Source of the DNA: Parachryseolinea silvisoli | Lineage (GTDB): Bacteria > Bacteroidota > Bacteroidia > Cytophagales > Cyclobacteriaceae | Assembly: GCF_021190955.1 (NCBI RefSeq) | Contig: NZ_JAIOAO010000005.1 | Coordinates: 1-64,000 of the forward strand | DNA: 64,000 nt | Reading direction: 5' to 3' | Shown here: positions 1 through 9,454 of the stretch, in pieces | How positions within the stretch are numbered: position 1 is the first letter of the stretch | How the letters are laid out: every line of letters begins with the position of its first letter | The notes under the pieces: generated by a model | Seen by the model: the letters and a program-made list of their open reading frames with translations, nothing else | What the model was told of the DNA's origin: nothing | Databases searched by the model: none | Made by a program: the position numbers and the translations under genes

Positions 1-99
1 GTCCCCGGTTTAGACCACGCGGTATGCGCTTCAATACTCCGCCGAACCACCCAGGGAATCGGTGCGAAGAACCTTCCTCCCGGATCAGTCTTAAGATAA
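1..99 (+). CDS. Small secreted Cys protein, C-terminal part (cut by window edge)
   Basis: Only the last 32 codons and a TAA stop are in the window. The encoded tail is identical, residue for residue, to the C-terminus of the next gene, and the DNA is identical over the same stretch up to the last base of the stop (TAA here, TAG there). The tail carries the fourth cysteine of the family (sequence HAVC). The two genes are therefore a tandem duplication on the same strand. Function unknown; see the entry at 146. Confidence 0.8.
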   Translation, partial: VPGLDHAVCASILRRTTQGIGAKNLPPGSVLR

Positions 100-145
100 G
101 TTCTTATCCCTAAATAAATTTCCTAAATAATTAACAAACAAATCT

Positions 146-460
146 ATGAAAACAATCATTTTTCGATTTCTTGCCGTCGTGGTAGCTTTTGCTGGTGCAG
201 CAGCTACTGTCAGTGCCGTCGCCCCGGGACAAGCTCACATTAGATATATAGCTCCTGGCGAAACAGAAACAACTTGCTCAACAGTAAACTTCCAATGTAC
301 ACCCGCAGGACAATTTGCTTGTCAGGTAAGCGTTGTCGTTGGGTCAAATCCGCCTGTCAACGTCCCCGGTTTAGACCACGCGGTATGCGCTTCAATACTC
401 CGCCGAACCACCCAGGGAATCGGTGCGAAGAACCTTCCTCCCGGATCAGTCTTAAGATAG
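146..460 (+). CDS. Small secreted four-cysteine protein (DUF6520-like)
   Basis: A 104-residue protein. Residues 1-24 form a clear signal peptide (basic start, hydrophobic core, AXA-like end near VSA). The mature part has four cysteines spaced C-x6-C-x7-C-x21-C, a pattern shared with the small genes at 27278, 27578, 28102 and 28948. It resembles the short Bacteroidota proteins grouped as DUF6520, but that assignment is from memory and tentative. It follows a near-identical copy (1-99) by 46 bp and ends convergent to an M16 peptidase-SusD-SusC operon, suggesting it may be a substrate or ligand of that system. No enzyme motif is visible. After the fourth Cys the tail is longer than in its relatives and is rich in Arg, Gly and Pro. 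Confidence 0.75.
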   Translation: MKTIIFRFLAVVVAFAGAAATVSAVAPGQAHIRYIAPGETETTCSTVNFQCTPAGQFACQVSVVVGSNPPVNVPGLDHAVCASILRRTTQGIGAKNLPPGSVLR

Positions 461-488
461 GTTACTGATAAATTAGTGGATCTTTGAT

Positions 489-524
489 TATAGGGGTAGT
501 AAAACTAATATCACTACCCCTATA
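489..524. terminator. Perfect 12-bp stem between convergent genes
   Basis: The arms TATAGGGGTAGT and ACTACCCCTATA are perfectly complementary around a 12-base AT-rich loop. The hairpin lies between the stop of the small secreted gene (460) and the stop of the convergent M16 gene (570), where a bidirectional terminator is expected. There is no long T tract on either side, so factor-independent termination is plausible but not proven. Confidence 0.5.
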
Positions 525-569
525 CATACTCATCCTAGAAAACTCCCTGAACCTCATACTACGTATAAT

Positions 570-3443
570 CTAATTCATAATGATATCATCCGAACTAAGA
601 GAAAAAATTATCGGTTCACTCAGATTCAATCGCTGTACGATCCTCACTATGTCCGACTGAGTTATCGAATCAATTATTAACGGGTAAGATAAAACTGTTC
701 GTAAATCTCTTCCATCAAGACTCATTTCGGATAAGTAATCAACCCAAAACGTCGGATCTTTCATCCGACTAACAACTTCAGAAAGAATTTGACTTTTCGA
801 CGAAATAAATATACCATTCTGTGTATCAACAGATTGCAACTTAACGAGTTCATTCTTGACAGCATTAATCGCCTGATTAGCATACCCAGACACACAATCG
901 AACGACACACCCAACAAATAGTTGTAGTTCGGAATATACCTATGCCTAACTGTAAAAGCATTTACGGTGTATGATAAGGCATCAACTGACCGTAATCTGT
1001 CCGACGCTACCCGCAGCAATACGCGCTCTAAAATTTCCATAGCAAAGTCACTTACAATTGTCGGTTCGCTAACTGATGGAAACCCGACCATTATTTTGGA
1101 GACACCACCAAATTTCCCTTTAAATATAAAACTATTTAATTCCTGCCGTTGATTGGCTCTGTTTTCGCTAGGACCACTATTGTGAATATTATTCTCTTCG
1201 AACCGAGGTATAGTCCCAACATATTTCAATATGATAGGAACAATAGAAACCGAATCAAATTTTCCACATATAATGACTGTGAGTTTTCCACTATTTTGAA
1301 AATTCCTTTTGAATAAAACTAACATTCTCTTCATATCAGCCATTTCTAACATTCGCTCAGTCGTTACAAAATCGCCAGAGAATTGAAATGCTTTAAGTAT
1401 GGAATTCTGAAAAATTTGAAGAGTATCAGACTCATTCCTTACTTTCTCAATTTCCCGCCTCTTCCTCTCCTTCCAATCTTCGAACGCATTGGGATCAATC
1501 TTCGGTGAATTAAAGGTTAAGTTAACCCCTTGCAACATTGTTTCAAGTTCCTCGTAATCAGACCTTCCCGAAATCACAAATCTATCGGGCTCAACTGAAT
1601 GTCCAAATCTGATGTCCTTTTTCTTAAGGAATGCTCTCCAGTTTGAACTATTATATGGGCCCAAACCACTATTCGAAACAACATCATCACCAAAAAAGAA
1701 CGATACCGAATCCATTTCACTCCCCTGATTAAACTGTATCGGCCCAATCACCTTAATGAATACCTTATCCGTCTCCCGCAACATAGGTTTCAATATCACA
1801 TTAACTCCATTGGACAATTTCAATGTTGATACGCGAGTAGAATCATCATATGACTTACGTAAAACGCGAACACCAGCAGTATCAATGCTGGATACATACT
1901 TGCCGTTCATCAGCGGAATAGAAGCGTGGTTACTTGTATCTTTAGGCATCACAAAAGGCGTTTTTTTTGCCGATTTAGACGCAATAATCCACCTCTTCGC
2001 CTCCGACCTTTGCACCATCTTCGGATATTTCTTGTCATCAACAAAAAAACCTACCACTCTATTGTTATTTAAATCAATACTGCTAAAATAGATATTAACA
2101 TCGTCGACAGTCGTTGATTCGAAAATACGGCTATAAAACCTACGTTTCACCGCCGGTGAAACCATCTCGCTTCCAGTTTCAAAATTATCCTCATAGTCAC
2201 GGACAAATGATTCTATCGACCCTATATCACTCAAAAAGTCATTCTTTATCTTATTTTTTGCCGCAACCAATTCGCTCTCAGAAAATCCGTCACGCTGAGC
2301 GCGATGCATTTCTCCTAAACAGCTAACAAACTTCTCCTTCAGATCCCTGCTACCTTGAGACCTGATATCCACCATTAGTCCAGCCAAAGGACGTCCATAA
2401 TTAAACAAACGGTTCCTAAAACCAAAAATAAAATCAAGGCTACTCCGTTTCGTTAAATCATTTTTCATTCTAGTTTGAAGCAAATCAGCGATTAGCTGAT
2501 TTAATACTAAATACTCAAAATCATCATATCGTCTTATGGAGCGCGAGCGCATTTTAAATAAAATCGTACAATGCCCCGCTTCCTTTTCCTCATCAGAGGG
2601 AAATATTTCAATGCTGTTACCACCAGAAAGAATAGCTGCCTTTTGGGGGCCAGAATCCCTCACTTTCTCACGGCCTGGGATTGTACCAAAAACATCTTTA
2701 ACTTTACTACTAATAATCCCGGGGTCCAGATCACCAACGATAATTATAGCTTCCAAATCTGGACGATACCACGTATCACGAAATTTGATTAACGCACCTC
2801 TCTCAATTTTATCGCCGTTAGCCTGCTTATCCTGCAAAATCCTGCCACTATGATTACCGTCCCCGATGGCGTTAGCGATGAAATCTAATGAACTCCCGAG
2901 CGACATTCTCCCCATTCCCCGCTCCTGAGATACAATCCTCTTTTCGCGTTCGACATTGATAGAATCCAAATTGATCACGCCGCTGGCCCACTCTTGAATG
3001 AGTTCTAAACAGAAATCTACTAAACCAGGATCACTGCCGGGAATCGTGAAAATATATTCGGTCTTACCATAATCGGTGACTGCATTATAATCTACCCCCA
3101 GCAAAAGGCCACGACCTTCAAGCTCTTTTCTAAGTTGTGGATATCTACTTGTTGATCTTGCTGCCAAATGCTCCAATATATGAGCTGCCTCAAGTTGATT
3201 GGGTTCTTCTTGCTCAAATCCAGCTCTAACGATAAATCGAATCTCAATTTTCTTCTGCAGGCTATCAACCTTTCGAACATAGTAGCAGAAACCGTTATCA
3301 AGTTTACCGTACTCTAGTAACGAATCTCTAGGTAACAGCACATCACTCGAGGGAACAAACCCCTGGGACCTACACGGCAGCAAACCTAAGTTGAAGAACA
3401 AACATATTACAACAAAAACGAAACCACATATTTTTTCCGACAT
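570..3443 (-). CDS. M16 family zinc metallopeptidase (insulinase-like), exported
   Basis: A 957-residue two-lobed M16 protein with an N-terminal hydrophobic signal (residues 1-27, ending near CRSQG). The inverted zinc motif HxxEH is present as HILEH at residues 88-92. The downstream acidic ligand is most likely E174 in the segment EREKRIVSQE. The second half repeats the fold without an active-site motif (segments around 'LKLSNGVNVILKP' and 'KIMVGFPS'), as usual for M16. The family cleaves peptides inside a closed chamber, here probably in the periplasm or at the outer membrane. It is the last gene of a minus-strand operon after SusC and SusD (60 bp gap to SusD), facing the small secreted Cys genes. 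Peptides would be the logical substrate; which ones is inference. The DNA is AT-rich compared with most of the window. Confidence 0.9.
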   Translation of the reverse strand: MSEKICGFVFVVICLFFNLGLLPCRSQGFVPSSDVLLPRDSLLEYGKLDNGFCYYVRKVDSLQKKIEIRFIVRAGFEQEEPNQLEAAHILEHLAARSTSRYPQLRKELEGRGLLLGVDYNAVTDYGKTEYIFTIPGSDPGLVDFCLELIQEWASGVINLDSINVEREKRIVSQERGMGRMSLGSSLDFIANAIGDGNHSGRILQDKQANGDKIERGALIKFRDTWYRPDLEAIIIVGDLDPGIISSKVKDVFGTIPGREKVRDSGPQKAAILSGGNSIEIFPSDEEKEAGHCTILFKMRSRSIRRYDDFEYLVLNQLIADLLQTRMKNDLTKRSSLDFIFGFRNRLFNYGRPLAGLMVDIRSQGSRDLKEKFVSCLGEMHRAQRDGFSESELVAAKNKIKNDFLSDIGSIESFVRDYEDNFETGSEMVSPAVKRRFYSRIFESTTVDDVNIYFSSIDLNNNRVVGFFVDDKKYPKMVQRSEAKRWIIASKSAKKTPFVMPKDTSNHASIPLMNGKYVSSIDTAGVRVLRKSYDDSTRVSTLKLSNGVNVILKPMLRETDKVFIKVIGPIQFNQGSEMDSVSFFFGDDVVSNSGLGPYNSSNWRAFLKKKDIRFGHSVEPDRFVISGRSDYEELETMLQGVNLTFNSPKIDPNAFEDWKERKRREIEKVRNESDTLQIFQNSILKAFQFSGDFVTTERMLEMADMKRMLVLFKRNFQNSGKLTVIICGKFDSVSIVPIILKYVGTIPRFEENNIHNSGPSENRANQRQELNSFIFKGKFGGVSKIMVGFPSVSEPTIVSDFAMEILERVLLRVASDRLRSVDALSYTVNAFTVRHRYIPNYNYLLGVSFDCVSGYANQAINAVKNELVKLQSVDTQNGIFISSKSQILSEVVSRMKDPTFWVDYLSEMSLDGRDLRTVLSYPLIIDSITQSDIVRIVQRLNLSEPIIFSLSSDDIIMN

Positions 3444-3503
3444 ACAAATTCAATCTGTTTTCAATCATATAAAAGAAGCTCACCAAAGCGCCATCACCAC
3501 CGG

Positions 3504-4889
3504 TCAATACCCAGGGTTTTGCCGGACTAACCTAGGATTCCTCAAAAATTCGCTATCCGGAATTGGATACAGTTTATCGTCCTTCGTAAACAATTCCTTT
3601 TCTTGAGATAAAACTTCCTCGGCCTTATTTCGTCTTTTTAAATCAAACCACCGATGTCCCCACTCAGTGACTAGCTCTATCCTGCGTTCGTTATCGATGT
3701 AACTCAAAACCTCCAATTTTGACACCGAATGTACATCCAACAGACCAGCGCGGCGCCGAATTGCATTAATATCAGACAATGCCCCTGCATCACCTTCGAG
3801 CTTATCCTGCATAGCTCTTGCTTCAGCTCGAATAAGATATTGTTCTGCCAATCTCAACACCATCGAATACTCAGCTAGGGGTTCCGACGATTTGTCTTGC
3901 TTATACTTACAAGGGTAGAAAATTGTATCGCCCTCGACAACTAGGGTATCAATCCATCTATTGATACGCATGTCTCCCGGTTCGGTGGACGACATAAACC
4001 CGTCGTTTATTACATTATAGTATGCTACATTATCAGGCGAAAATACACTAGCCTCATTTGTTGATCCATTATTCCCGTCAGAAATGGGCCTCAACTGCCA
4101 TATCGACTCCGAGCTATTTTTTAAAAAGACCTCATCCACCGCAACTTCAAGATTATACATCTCACTGTTTTGTATGACGTTAGTGGACATCTCCTCCGCC
4201 ATAGACCAATTATTCAAATACAAATAGACACGCGCAGAAAGTGCAAATGCAGAAAATCTATTCGGTCTTATTCGTTCATTCGATAGGGCTGCATATTCTG
4301 AAGAAAGTAACTCTCCTGCTTTAGCTAAATCGGACAAAATCTGATCATAAACTTCCGAGACATCAGTTCTGCCAATAGCTGAGTTGACTTTGTAATCCGT
4401 TGAGAGAGTCAATGGAATATCTCCAAACAGATTAATCAAATAAAAGTTACAAAATGCTCGAATAAAAAACACCTCTCCCAGTAACTGACTTTTGACTGAC
4501 TCCGATAACTCGTCTGAATGCTGAATTCCTTCAATCACAGTATTCGCTTGGTAAATTGCTTTATACAGAGAGACCCAAAGATATTTCACATAAACATTAT
4601 TGGGCTTTACCTCTGTCTCCTCGAATTCCACGCTATACATATCATACTTAGGATTATTCACCAGTTCATCCGAAGATAGCCCCGATAAACTAGATATGCT
4701 ATATTCACTACCGCTTGAGAAAGCCAGTACCGATAGCATATCACTGTATATACCAAGAACTACCGCAGTTGCCGTTACATCGTCTGCGAAAACGACCGAG
4801 CTCTCTATTTTCGATTTTGGAGGATCAACATCCAAAAAGCCAGAACAAGAAGTAATCAAAAAAAAGGCAAATGGAAATAAAACTTTCAT
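3504..4889 (-). CDS. RagB/SusD family outer-membrane lipoprotein
   Basis: A 461-residue SusD-like lipoprotein. It has a short lipoprotein signal with lipobox LITSC (Cys about residue 15), followed by the family's typical start (FLDVDPPKS). TPR-type helices are suggested by the segments YKAIYQANTVIEG and FFIRAFCNFYLINLFGDIP. The C-terminal signature RRIELVTEWGHRWFDLKR is typical of SusD. It should form the lid of the SusC barrel encoded 44 bp upstream and bind the substrate at the cell surface. It is clearly similar to the SusD at 31618 (shared FxDVDxPK start, YQAN, NLFGD, STDYxVN segments), placing both transporters in one subfamily. The substrate is unknown; the M16 peptidase neighbour suggests peptides rather than glycans. 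Confidence 0.93.
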   Translation of the reverse strand: MKVLFPFAFFLITSCSGFLDVDPPKSKIESSVVFADDVTATAVVLGIYSDMLSVLAFSSGSEYSISSLSGLSSDELVNNPKYDMYSVEFEETEVKPNNVYVKYLWVSLYKAIYQANTVIEGIQHSDELSESVKSQLLGEVFFIRAFCNFYLINLFGDIPLTLSTDYKVNSAIGRTDVSEVYDQILSDLAKAGELLSSEYAALSNERIRPNRFSAFALSARVYLYLNNWSMAEEMSTNVIQNSEMYNLEVAVDEVFLKNSSESIWQLRPISDGNNGSTNEASVFSPDNVAYYNVINDGFMSSTEPGDMRINRWIDTLVVEGDTIFYPCKYKQDKSSEPLAEYSMVLRLAEQYLIRAEARAMQDKLEGDAGALSDINAIRRRAGLLDVHSVSKLEVLSYIDNERRIELVTEWGHRWFDLKRRNKAEEVLSQEKELFTKDDKLYPIPDSEFLRNPRLVRQNPGY

Positions 4890-4933
4890 AAGTTAATTAT
4901 CTATAGGATGTATTCATTTATTTACTTTGAAAA

Positions 4934-7900
4934 TCAAAAGCTGGCCTGAAGCCCATAAGTAATCATTCTCAGTTGGGGAAGAGATCTCGCGCCAGTTTCG
5001 GGATCTAAGCCTATAAAATTCGTAATTGTCCATAGGTTCTGTCCTTGAACAAATACGTTAAGCTGTTTCATATTTAACTTATCAAGTAGCGTACTAGGTA
5101 ACTTATAGGTAACAGACATTGTCTTAAGCCTAATAAAGGAAGCGTCTACGGTATTGTAGTTACTGGACCGAACTTGGGTATATTCATTATACAAAGTAAA
5201 GTCTGTTGAGAACTTTGCAATATCTGTTATATCGCCATCATTTTCCCAACGATTCATGACCTCAATCGGTTGATTTCCGATAAACATACCAGGGTAATCA
5301 TTATATATGCTTGTACCATTTCGTTTGCAATACTGAAACAAAAGAGACAATTCAAACTGGCCATACCGAATAGTATTTACAACACCACCGTAATATTTAT
5401 CCACAAGCGCACTTCCAAATCGGCCGTCATCAACGTAGTTAATTGCACCGTCTCCACTTAAGTCATCAATAACGTGTTGCCCGGTCTGAGGATTGACTCC
5501 ACTCCATACATACTGATACTGGATTGCAAGCGGCTCCCCAACCTTATAAGTTTTAGAATAAGGAGAATCTTCTATACCGGGAAAAGAGATGAGTTCATTT
5601 TTGGGAACCGTAAGATTAATAGATGTAGTCCAATCAAACCTCTTCGATCTTATATTTTGGCTTTGCAAAACAAATTCCAAACCGCGATTCTCAACTGTCG
5701 CATTAAAATTAGTCAATATAAAATCAAACCCTGTTGTCGTCGGCAACTGATAATTCACAAGTTGATTCGAAGACCTGTTTTTGTAGTAGGTCGCCAGAAC
5801 AGAAAATCTATCATCTAACAATCGAATTTCTAAAGAGCTCTCTAGTTTGGCGGTAACTTCCCACTTAAAGTCCCTATTGAAGAGGCCGTTTGGTGTTAAA
5901 GTGGTAGAATTTTGATATCTTGAGTCGCCGATCCGAAATAGGTTGTAATATTGGTAATCCCCTATCTGATCATTGCCAGTTTTTCCATAGCTAATTCGGA
6001 GTTTACCTAGACTCAGAAATTTGAGTTTATCTCTCAAAAACGATTCATTTGAAAATATCCAGGCTGCGCCTACTGCACCAAAATTACCAAATTGGTTACC
6101 TGGACCAAATCGTGAAGAACCGTCTCTTCTACCTGTAAAATTTACAAAATATTTATCATCATAATTATATCCAAGTCGCGCAAATGATGCCATATATCTA
6201 TATTGGTTATTATCATCCGCCGAATACGTATATGATCGCGCACCTCTCAGTGTATTTAGTAAGACATCTGAGGCGTAGCCCGTGGCATTTACAGCTACCC
6301 ACCTCGTATCATTTCCTTGAAAAGTACCGCCCACCAGCGCATCAAAAGAGTGATACCCCAGTCGCTTAGAATAATTTAACTGTGGCTCGATTATCCAAGA
6401 CGTCCTTCTATTATCGCTAAACATAGCTGATCCCGTGGAGTTGGCCCCTCTGTTAATCGGCGGTATAGTAACTATTGGCGTTCTTATAATTTCATCACCA
6501 TTTGTATCTGTATATCCAAGGCTTGCACTTAAATCTAATCCATTCACAATCCTGTATTTAAGGTTTGCGTTGGCAACTAGTGTGCTAAGCTTAGATTCAT
6601 TTACTTTCAATAGCTCAACCATTGGATTTGTAAATGAAGCGAGCTTAAATGTGCCATAGTCAATAATTTCCCAGTTTAAGCTACCGTCATCGTTGTATAG
6701 TCTGGGTGCCACAGGCGACAGTGATAACGCGCTTTCTACAATTCTTGAAAGATTGGCAATCGTATTATTATTAACTCCATAGTTTACAGCGAAATCAACC
6801 GAAAGTCGACCTTCAGTTGGACGGTAGTTAAAATTAAAGCTTGCACTTGCTCGGCTAAAGCGAAGGTCGTCTGACATAAATGATGTTTCGTCATGATATG
6901 CGCCACCAATCCGAAAAGAAGCTATCCCACCTAATCCAGAGGAGATGCTCCCTTGAAAATCACTTATCTTCGCTGATCCTGATAACAACTCATCCTGCCA
7001 GTCAGTATATCTTGTGGTATCCCACTGCGTCATATCATAATCAAATTGGCCTGGCGTTGCATTTGCATTTCGAAAGGCTTCACGACGCATTTCTAGATAT
7101 TGCTGATGATTTAGAAGATCAACTTTATTTGAAATCCTCCCAACACCTCCGTAAGCGCCGATATCGACACTCAAGTGATCCGAGCTTCTTCCTTTTTTTG
7201 TAGTGACCAATATAACACCATTCGCTCCCCTAGACCCGTAAATAGCCGTCGCGTCTGCATCTTTTAAAACTTCTATACTTTCAATGTTATCGGGATTCAA
7301 ATTAGACAGTGGATCTATACCCATTGCATAAAGGCCCGATTGCGATTGCAAGGGACTTGAATCAACTATAACCCCATCAATCACATACAAGGGATATCCT
7401 CCATCAGACCGAAGGCTATTCTCACCCCTGATTCGAATCCTTGGAGCAGCTCCCGGAGCTCCATTCTGTGGGTTTACCTCTAGACCCGCTACCCGCCCCT
7501 GCAAAGAAAGCAAAGGGCTAGTAACAGGCTGTCTCTCTATATCTTTAGATAATATCTTGACGATGTTGGACGTTGTTGTCCTTTCTTGTGTTTTATAGTA
7601 CCCGCCAACTTCGACCATGTCTAGTGTCCTGGCGTCTTCTTCGAGAATTTGATCTATTGTTGTCCTGTTGCCAATCAATATTTCAACTGTTTTATACCCA
7701 ATAAATGAAAAAATAAGCCAATCATTAGAACCTGCGTCTATAGTATAGATACCATCCACATCAGTCGTTGTCCCGTTTGTTGTGCCGCGAATTACCACGT
7801 TCACACCGGCCATCGGATTTCCCAAAATATCTTTCACGACGCCAGTAACTGTTGATATGCCTTTATTGGATTTTCCTTTTAGCTTAAAAACTGATATCGT

Positions 7901-8281
7901 TCTATTTGATCTCAAATATCCTAAATCGCTTTCACCTATTGCAACATCAAGAACTTCTCGTACGCTTTTAGTTCCTGGTGATATGCTAATGTCATTAAAT
8001 CGATCCACCACGTCGGGAGAAAAGACAAATAAAAAACTTGTCTGTCTTTCGATCTGCGCGAAAATCAACCGCAATGAAATATGTTGAGCCTCGATGCTCA
8101 CGTAGGTATTTTCGATCGTTTGGCTATGTACTGACTCAGCCTTCAGCAGATGAAGAGCCAGGGTAACGATTAACATCAGGCATGCCGTTGATACGCGCAT
8201 AATTTTTCTTAAGTGTGGGATTCGAGCAAAAGCGTTGACAAGCCTTATGCCATCTTCCCAAGTTCGGGTAAAGTTTCTCAT
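4934..8281 (-). CDS. SusC/RagA TonB-linked outer-membrane receptor with STN domain
   Basis: A TonB-dependent SusC transporter of 1115 residues from the chosen start. In order: a short N-tail and membrane or signal segment (MRVSTACLMLIVTLALHLL), an STN (secretin/TonB N-terminal) domain just after it, a carboxypeptidase-like CarbD domain (GVVKDILGNPMAGVNVVIRG), a plug with GxYK and IxRGxNSLR motifs and the classic ADATAIYGSRGANGVILVTTKKG, then the beta-barrel. The STN domain normally relays to a FecR anti-sigma factor, but none is adjacent here. An in-frame ATG 54 bp upstream (8335) would put the start inside a perfect inverted repeat at 8325-8354, so 8281 is preferred. It shares subfamily motifs (MRREAFxN, WDTTRYTDWQ) with the SusC at 33052. 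AT-rich, possibly horizontally acquired. Confidence 0.93.
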   Translation of the reverse strand: MRNFTRTWEDGIRLVNAFARIPHLRKIMRVSTACLMLIVTLALHLLKAESVHSQTIENTYVSIEAQHISLRLIFAQIERQTSFLFVFSPDVVDRFNDISISPGTKSVREVLDVAIGESDLGYLRSNRTISVFKLKGKSNKGISTVTGVVKDILGNPMAGVNVVIRGTTNGTTTDVDGIYTIDAGSNDWLIFSFIGYKTVEILIGNRTTIDQILEEDARTLDMVEVGGYYKTQERTTTSNIVKILSKDIERQPVTSPLLSLQGRVAGLEVNPQNGAPGAAPRIRIRGENSLRSDGGYPLYVIDGVIVDSSPLQSQSGLYAMGIDPLSNLNPDNIESIEVLKDADATAIYGSRGANGVILVTTKKGRSSDHLSVDIGAYGGVGRISNKVDLLNHQQYLEMRREAFRNANATPGQFDYDMTQWDTTRYTDWQDELLSGSAKISDFQGSISSGLGGIASFRIGGAYHDETSFMSDDLRFSRASASFNFNYRPTEGRLSVDFAVNYGVNNNTIANLSRIVESALSLSPVAPRLYNDDGSLNWEIIDYGTFKLASFTNPMVELLKVNESKLSTLVANANLKYRIVNGLDLSASLGYTDTNGDEIIRTPIVTIPPINRGANSTGSAMFSDNRRTSWIIEPQLNYSKRLGYHSFDALVGGTFQGNDTRWVAVNATGYASDVLLNTLRGARSYTYSADDNNQYRYMASFARLGYNYDDKYFVNFTGRRDGSSRFGPGNQFGNFGAVGAAWIFSNESFLRDKLKFLSLGKLRISYGKTGNDQIGDYQYYNLFRIGDSRYQNSTTLTPNGLFNRDFKWEVTAKLESSLEIRLLDDRFSVLATYYKNRSSNQLVNYQLPTTTGFDFILTNFNATVENRGLEFVLQSQNIRSKRFDWTTSINLTVPKNELISFPGIEDSPYSKTYKVGEPLAIQYQYVWSGVNPQTGQHVIDDLSGDGAINYVDDGRFGSALVDKYYGGVVNTIRYGQFELSLLFQYCKRNGTSIYNDYPGMFIGNQPIEVMNRWENDGDITDIAKFSTDFTLYNEYTQVRSSNYNTVDASFIRLKTMSVTYKLPSTLLDKLNMKQLNVFVQGQNLWTITNFIGLDPETGARSLPQLRMITYGLQASF

Positions 8282-8324
8282 AGAGTAGTTGGATAGATTA
8301 TTAGGTAGGTCTTTGGTTATGATC

Positions 8325-8354
8325 GCTGGATACAAGCTGCAACTTGTATCCAGC
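8325..8354. promoter_or_regulatory. Perfect 12-bp inverted repeat upstream of SusC
   Basis: GCTGGATACAAG is followed after six bases by CTTGTATCCAGC. It lies 44 bp before the chosen SusC start. It could be an operator, or a hairpin in the mRNA leader. The half-site ATACAAG recurs in the palindrome at 8701. Confidence 0.5.
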
Positions 8355-9454
8355 TAAGGGTTAACCCGAAGGGACGTAAGAAGTGTTTCGATTGTAAGCC
8401 ATAGTGATAGTTAGGTTTAAGTCTAAAGGCTACGCCTTGCTGCTGGAAGCGATCAATCCTTCAACCCTCTGCAGGCGCTCTCCGAGCACTGCAGTACCGT
8501 TTAGAATTCGCACTAGATCGTTTGCAAAGGATGCGTCCATGTTTTAGCAGAGAAATAAGGTTGGACAATTGAACACAGTAGACGCATAAGTTTCTAAGCA
8601 CGACGCGACCGGTATATCTACTGGCAACAGAGTGCTGGAGTTGGTTTCACAGGTTTTTTCGATTGGGTACAGAAGTGTTTAAAATTCTGCAGTCCACCTG
8701 CTTGTATACAAGAGACGCGGAGACGTATAAAGTATAAGAAAAGTTTCCCGATCCGACTTAAAAAAGAAAGATTCTATGGCAGGGCTATGTATCTGGCTTT
8801 TATTGGGTTAGGTGTTTATCCATGTTAAATGTCTCCTTTGTCGTAACACAACGACAACATTAACGGGGCGATTCTTAACAAATAGGATAAACACCATTAG
8901 CCCCGTCATCACCTTATCGAACGTATATAACAGTTTATATATCTAAACATGCCCAAAGTTAAGGGCATGCGGTCCGATAGGCACAAGGGTCCGCTTCGCC
9001 TGCACAATAAAAAATCTCCACCTTCCGCGCACATCCGCCCGCCAGCCTCCAGGTAGTATTTTTTAATGGCAGCCCTTGCACCTATCTCCCCGATCCCTTT
9101 AAGCATGGCCATGTTTAAATATATATTTCGTGTCCGCGTCGGTGGCTGGTGGCTGTCGGCGGGCGTCTTGCTTCTTTGGCGTGTTGCGCCGTTTAAAGTG
9201 GTCATCGTTCGTTCTTCCTTCCGGGAGGTTTCCATTCGGGTCCTTTGGCTCCGTTTCGCAGTTTCAGAGCTACCTTTTTAGCAGGCTTTCTAGCGCTCTT
9301 AGCTCCGTCTCGGGGCTAAGAGCCAGTGCCGATCTTACGATAGTCCCGATCCCCATCGGGGGTTGGGTCCCTCAGAATCTGACACGAACACTCCGCAAGA
9401 ATCGGGTGGTGATCCGAGACCTTATCATAGACCTTTACAAAAAAAATCATCCAC
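8355..9454. other. Gene-poor stretch of about 1.1 kb
   Basis: No convincing gene was found. A 108-codon open frame on the minus strand (8909-9235) has an ungene-like composition and no recognisable motif. The stretch holds the palindrome at 8701 and a hairpin at 9295-9323 (arms GCTCTTAGC and GCTAAGAGC). It separates the AT-rich SusCD module from GC-richer DNA, so it may be the scar of an insertion boundary. Confidence 0.5.
8701..8712. promoter_or_regulatory. 12-bp palindrome CTTGTATACAAG
   Basis: A perfect palindrome whose half-site (CTTGTA/TACAAG) matches both arms of the inverted repeat at 8325-8354. It lies about 350 bp further upstream of the SusC gene. A possible second site for the same DNA-binding protein; no such protein was identified in the window. 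Confidence 0.35.

Noticed and set aside
8909-9235. 108-codon open frame on the minus strand
   Set aside because: No recognisable domain, odd composition rich in Arg, no signal or start context; it looks like chance in a gene-poor stretch.
9295-9323. Hairpin GCTCTTAGC/GCTAAGAGC as a terminator
   Set aside because: No T tract on either side and no gene ends nearby; kept only as a remark on the gene-poor stretch.
8355-9454. tRNA or small RNA gene in the gene-poor stretch
   Set aside because: I looked for cloverleaf arms and conserved T-loop sequence and found none here or elsewhere in the window.
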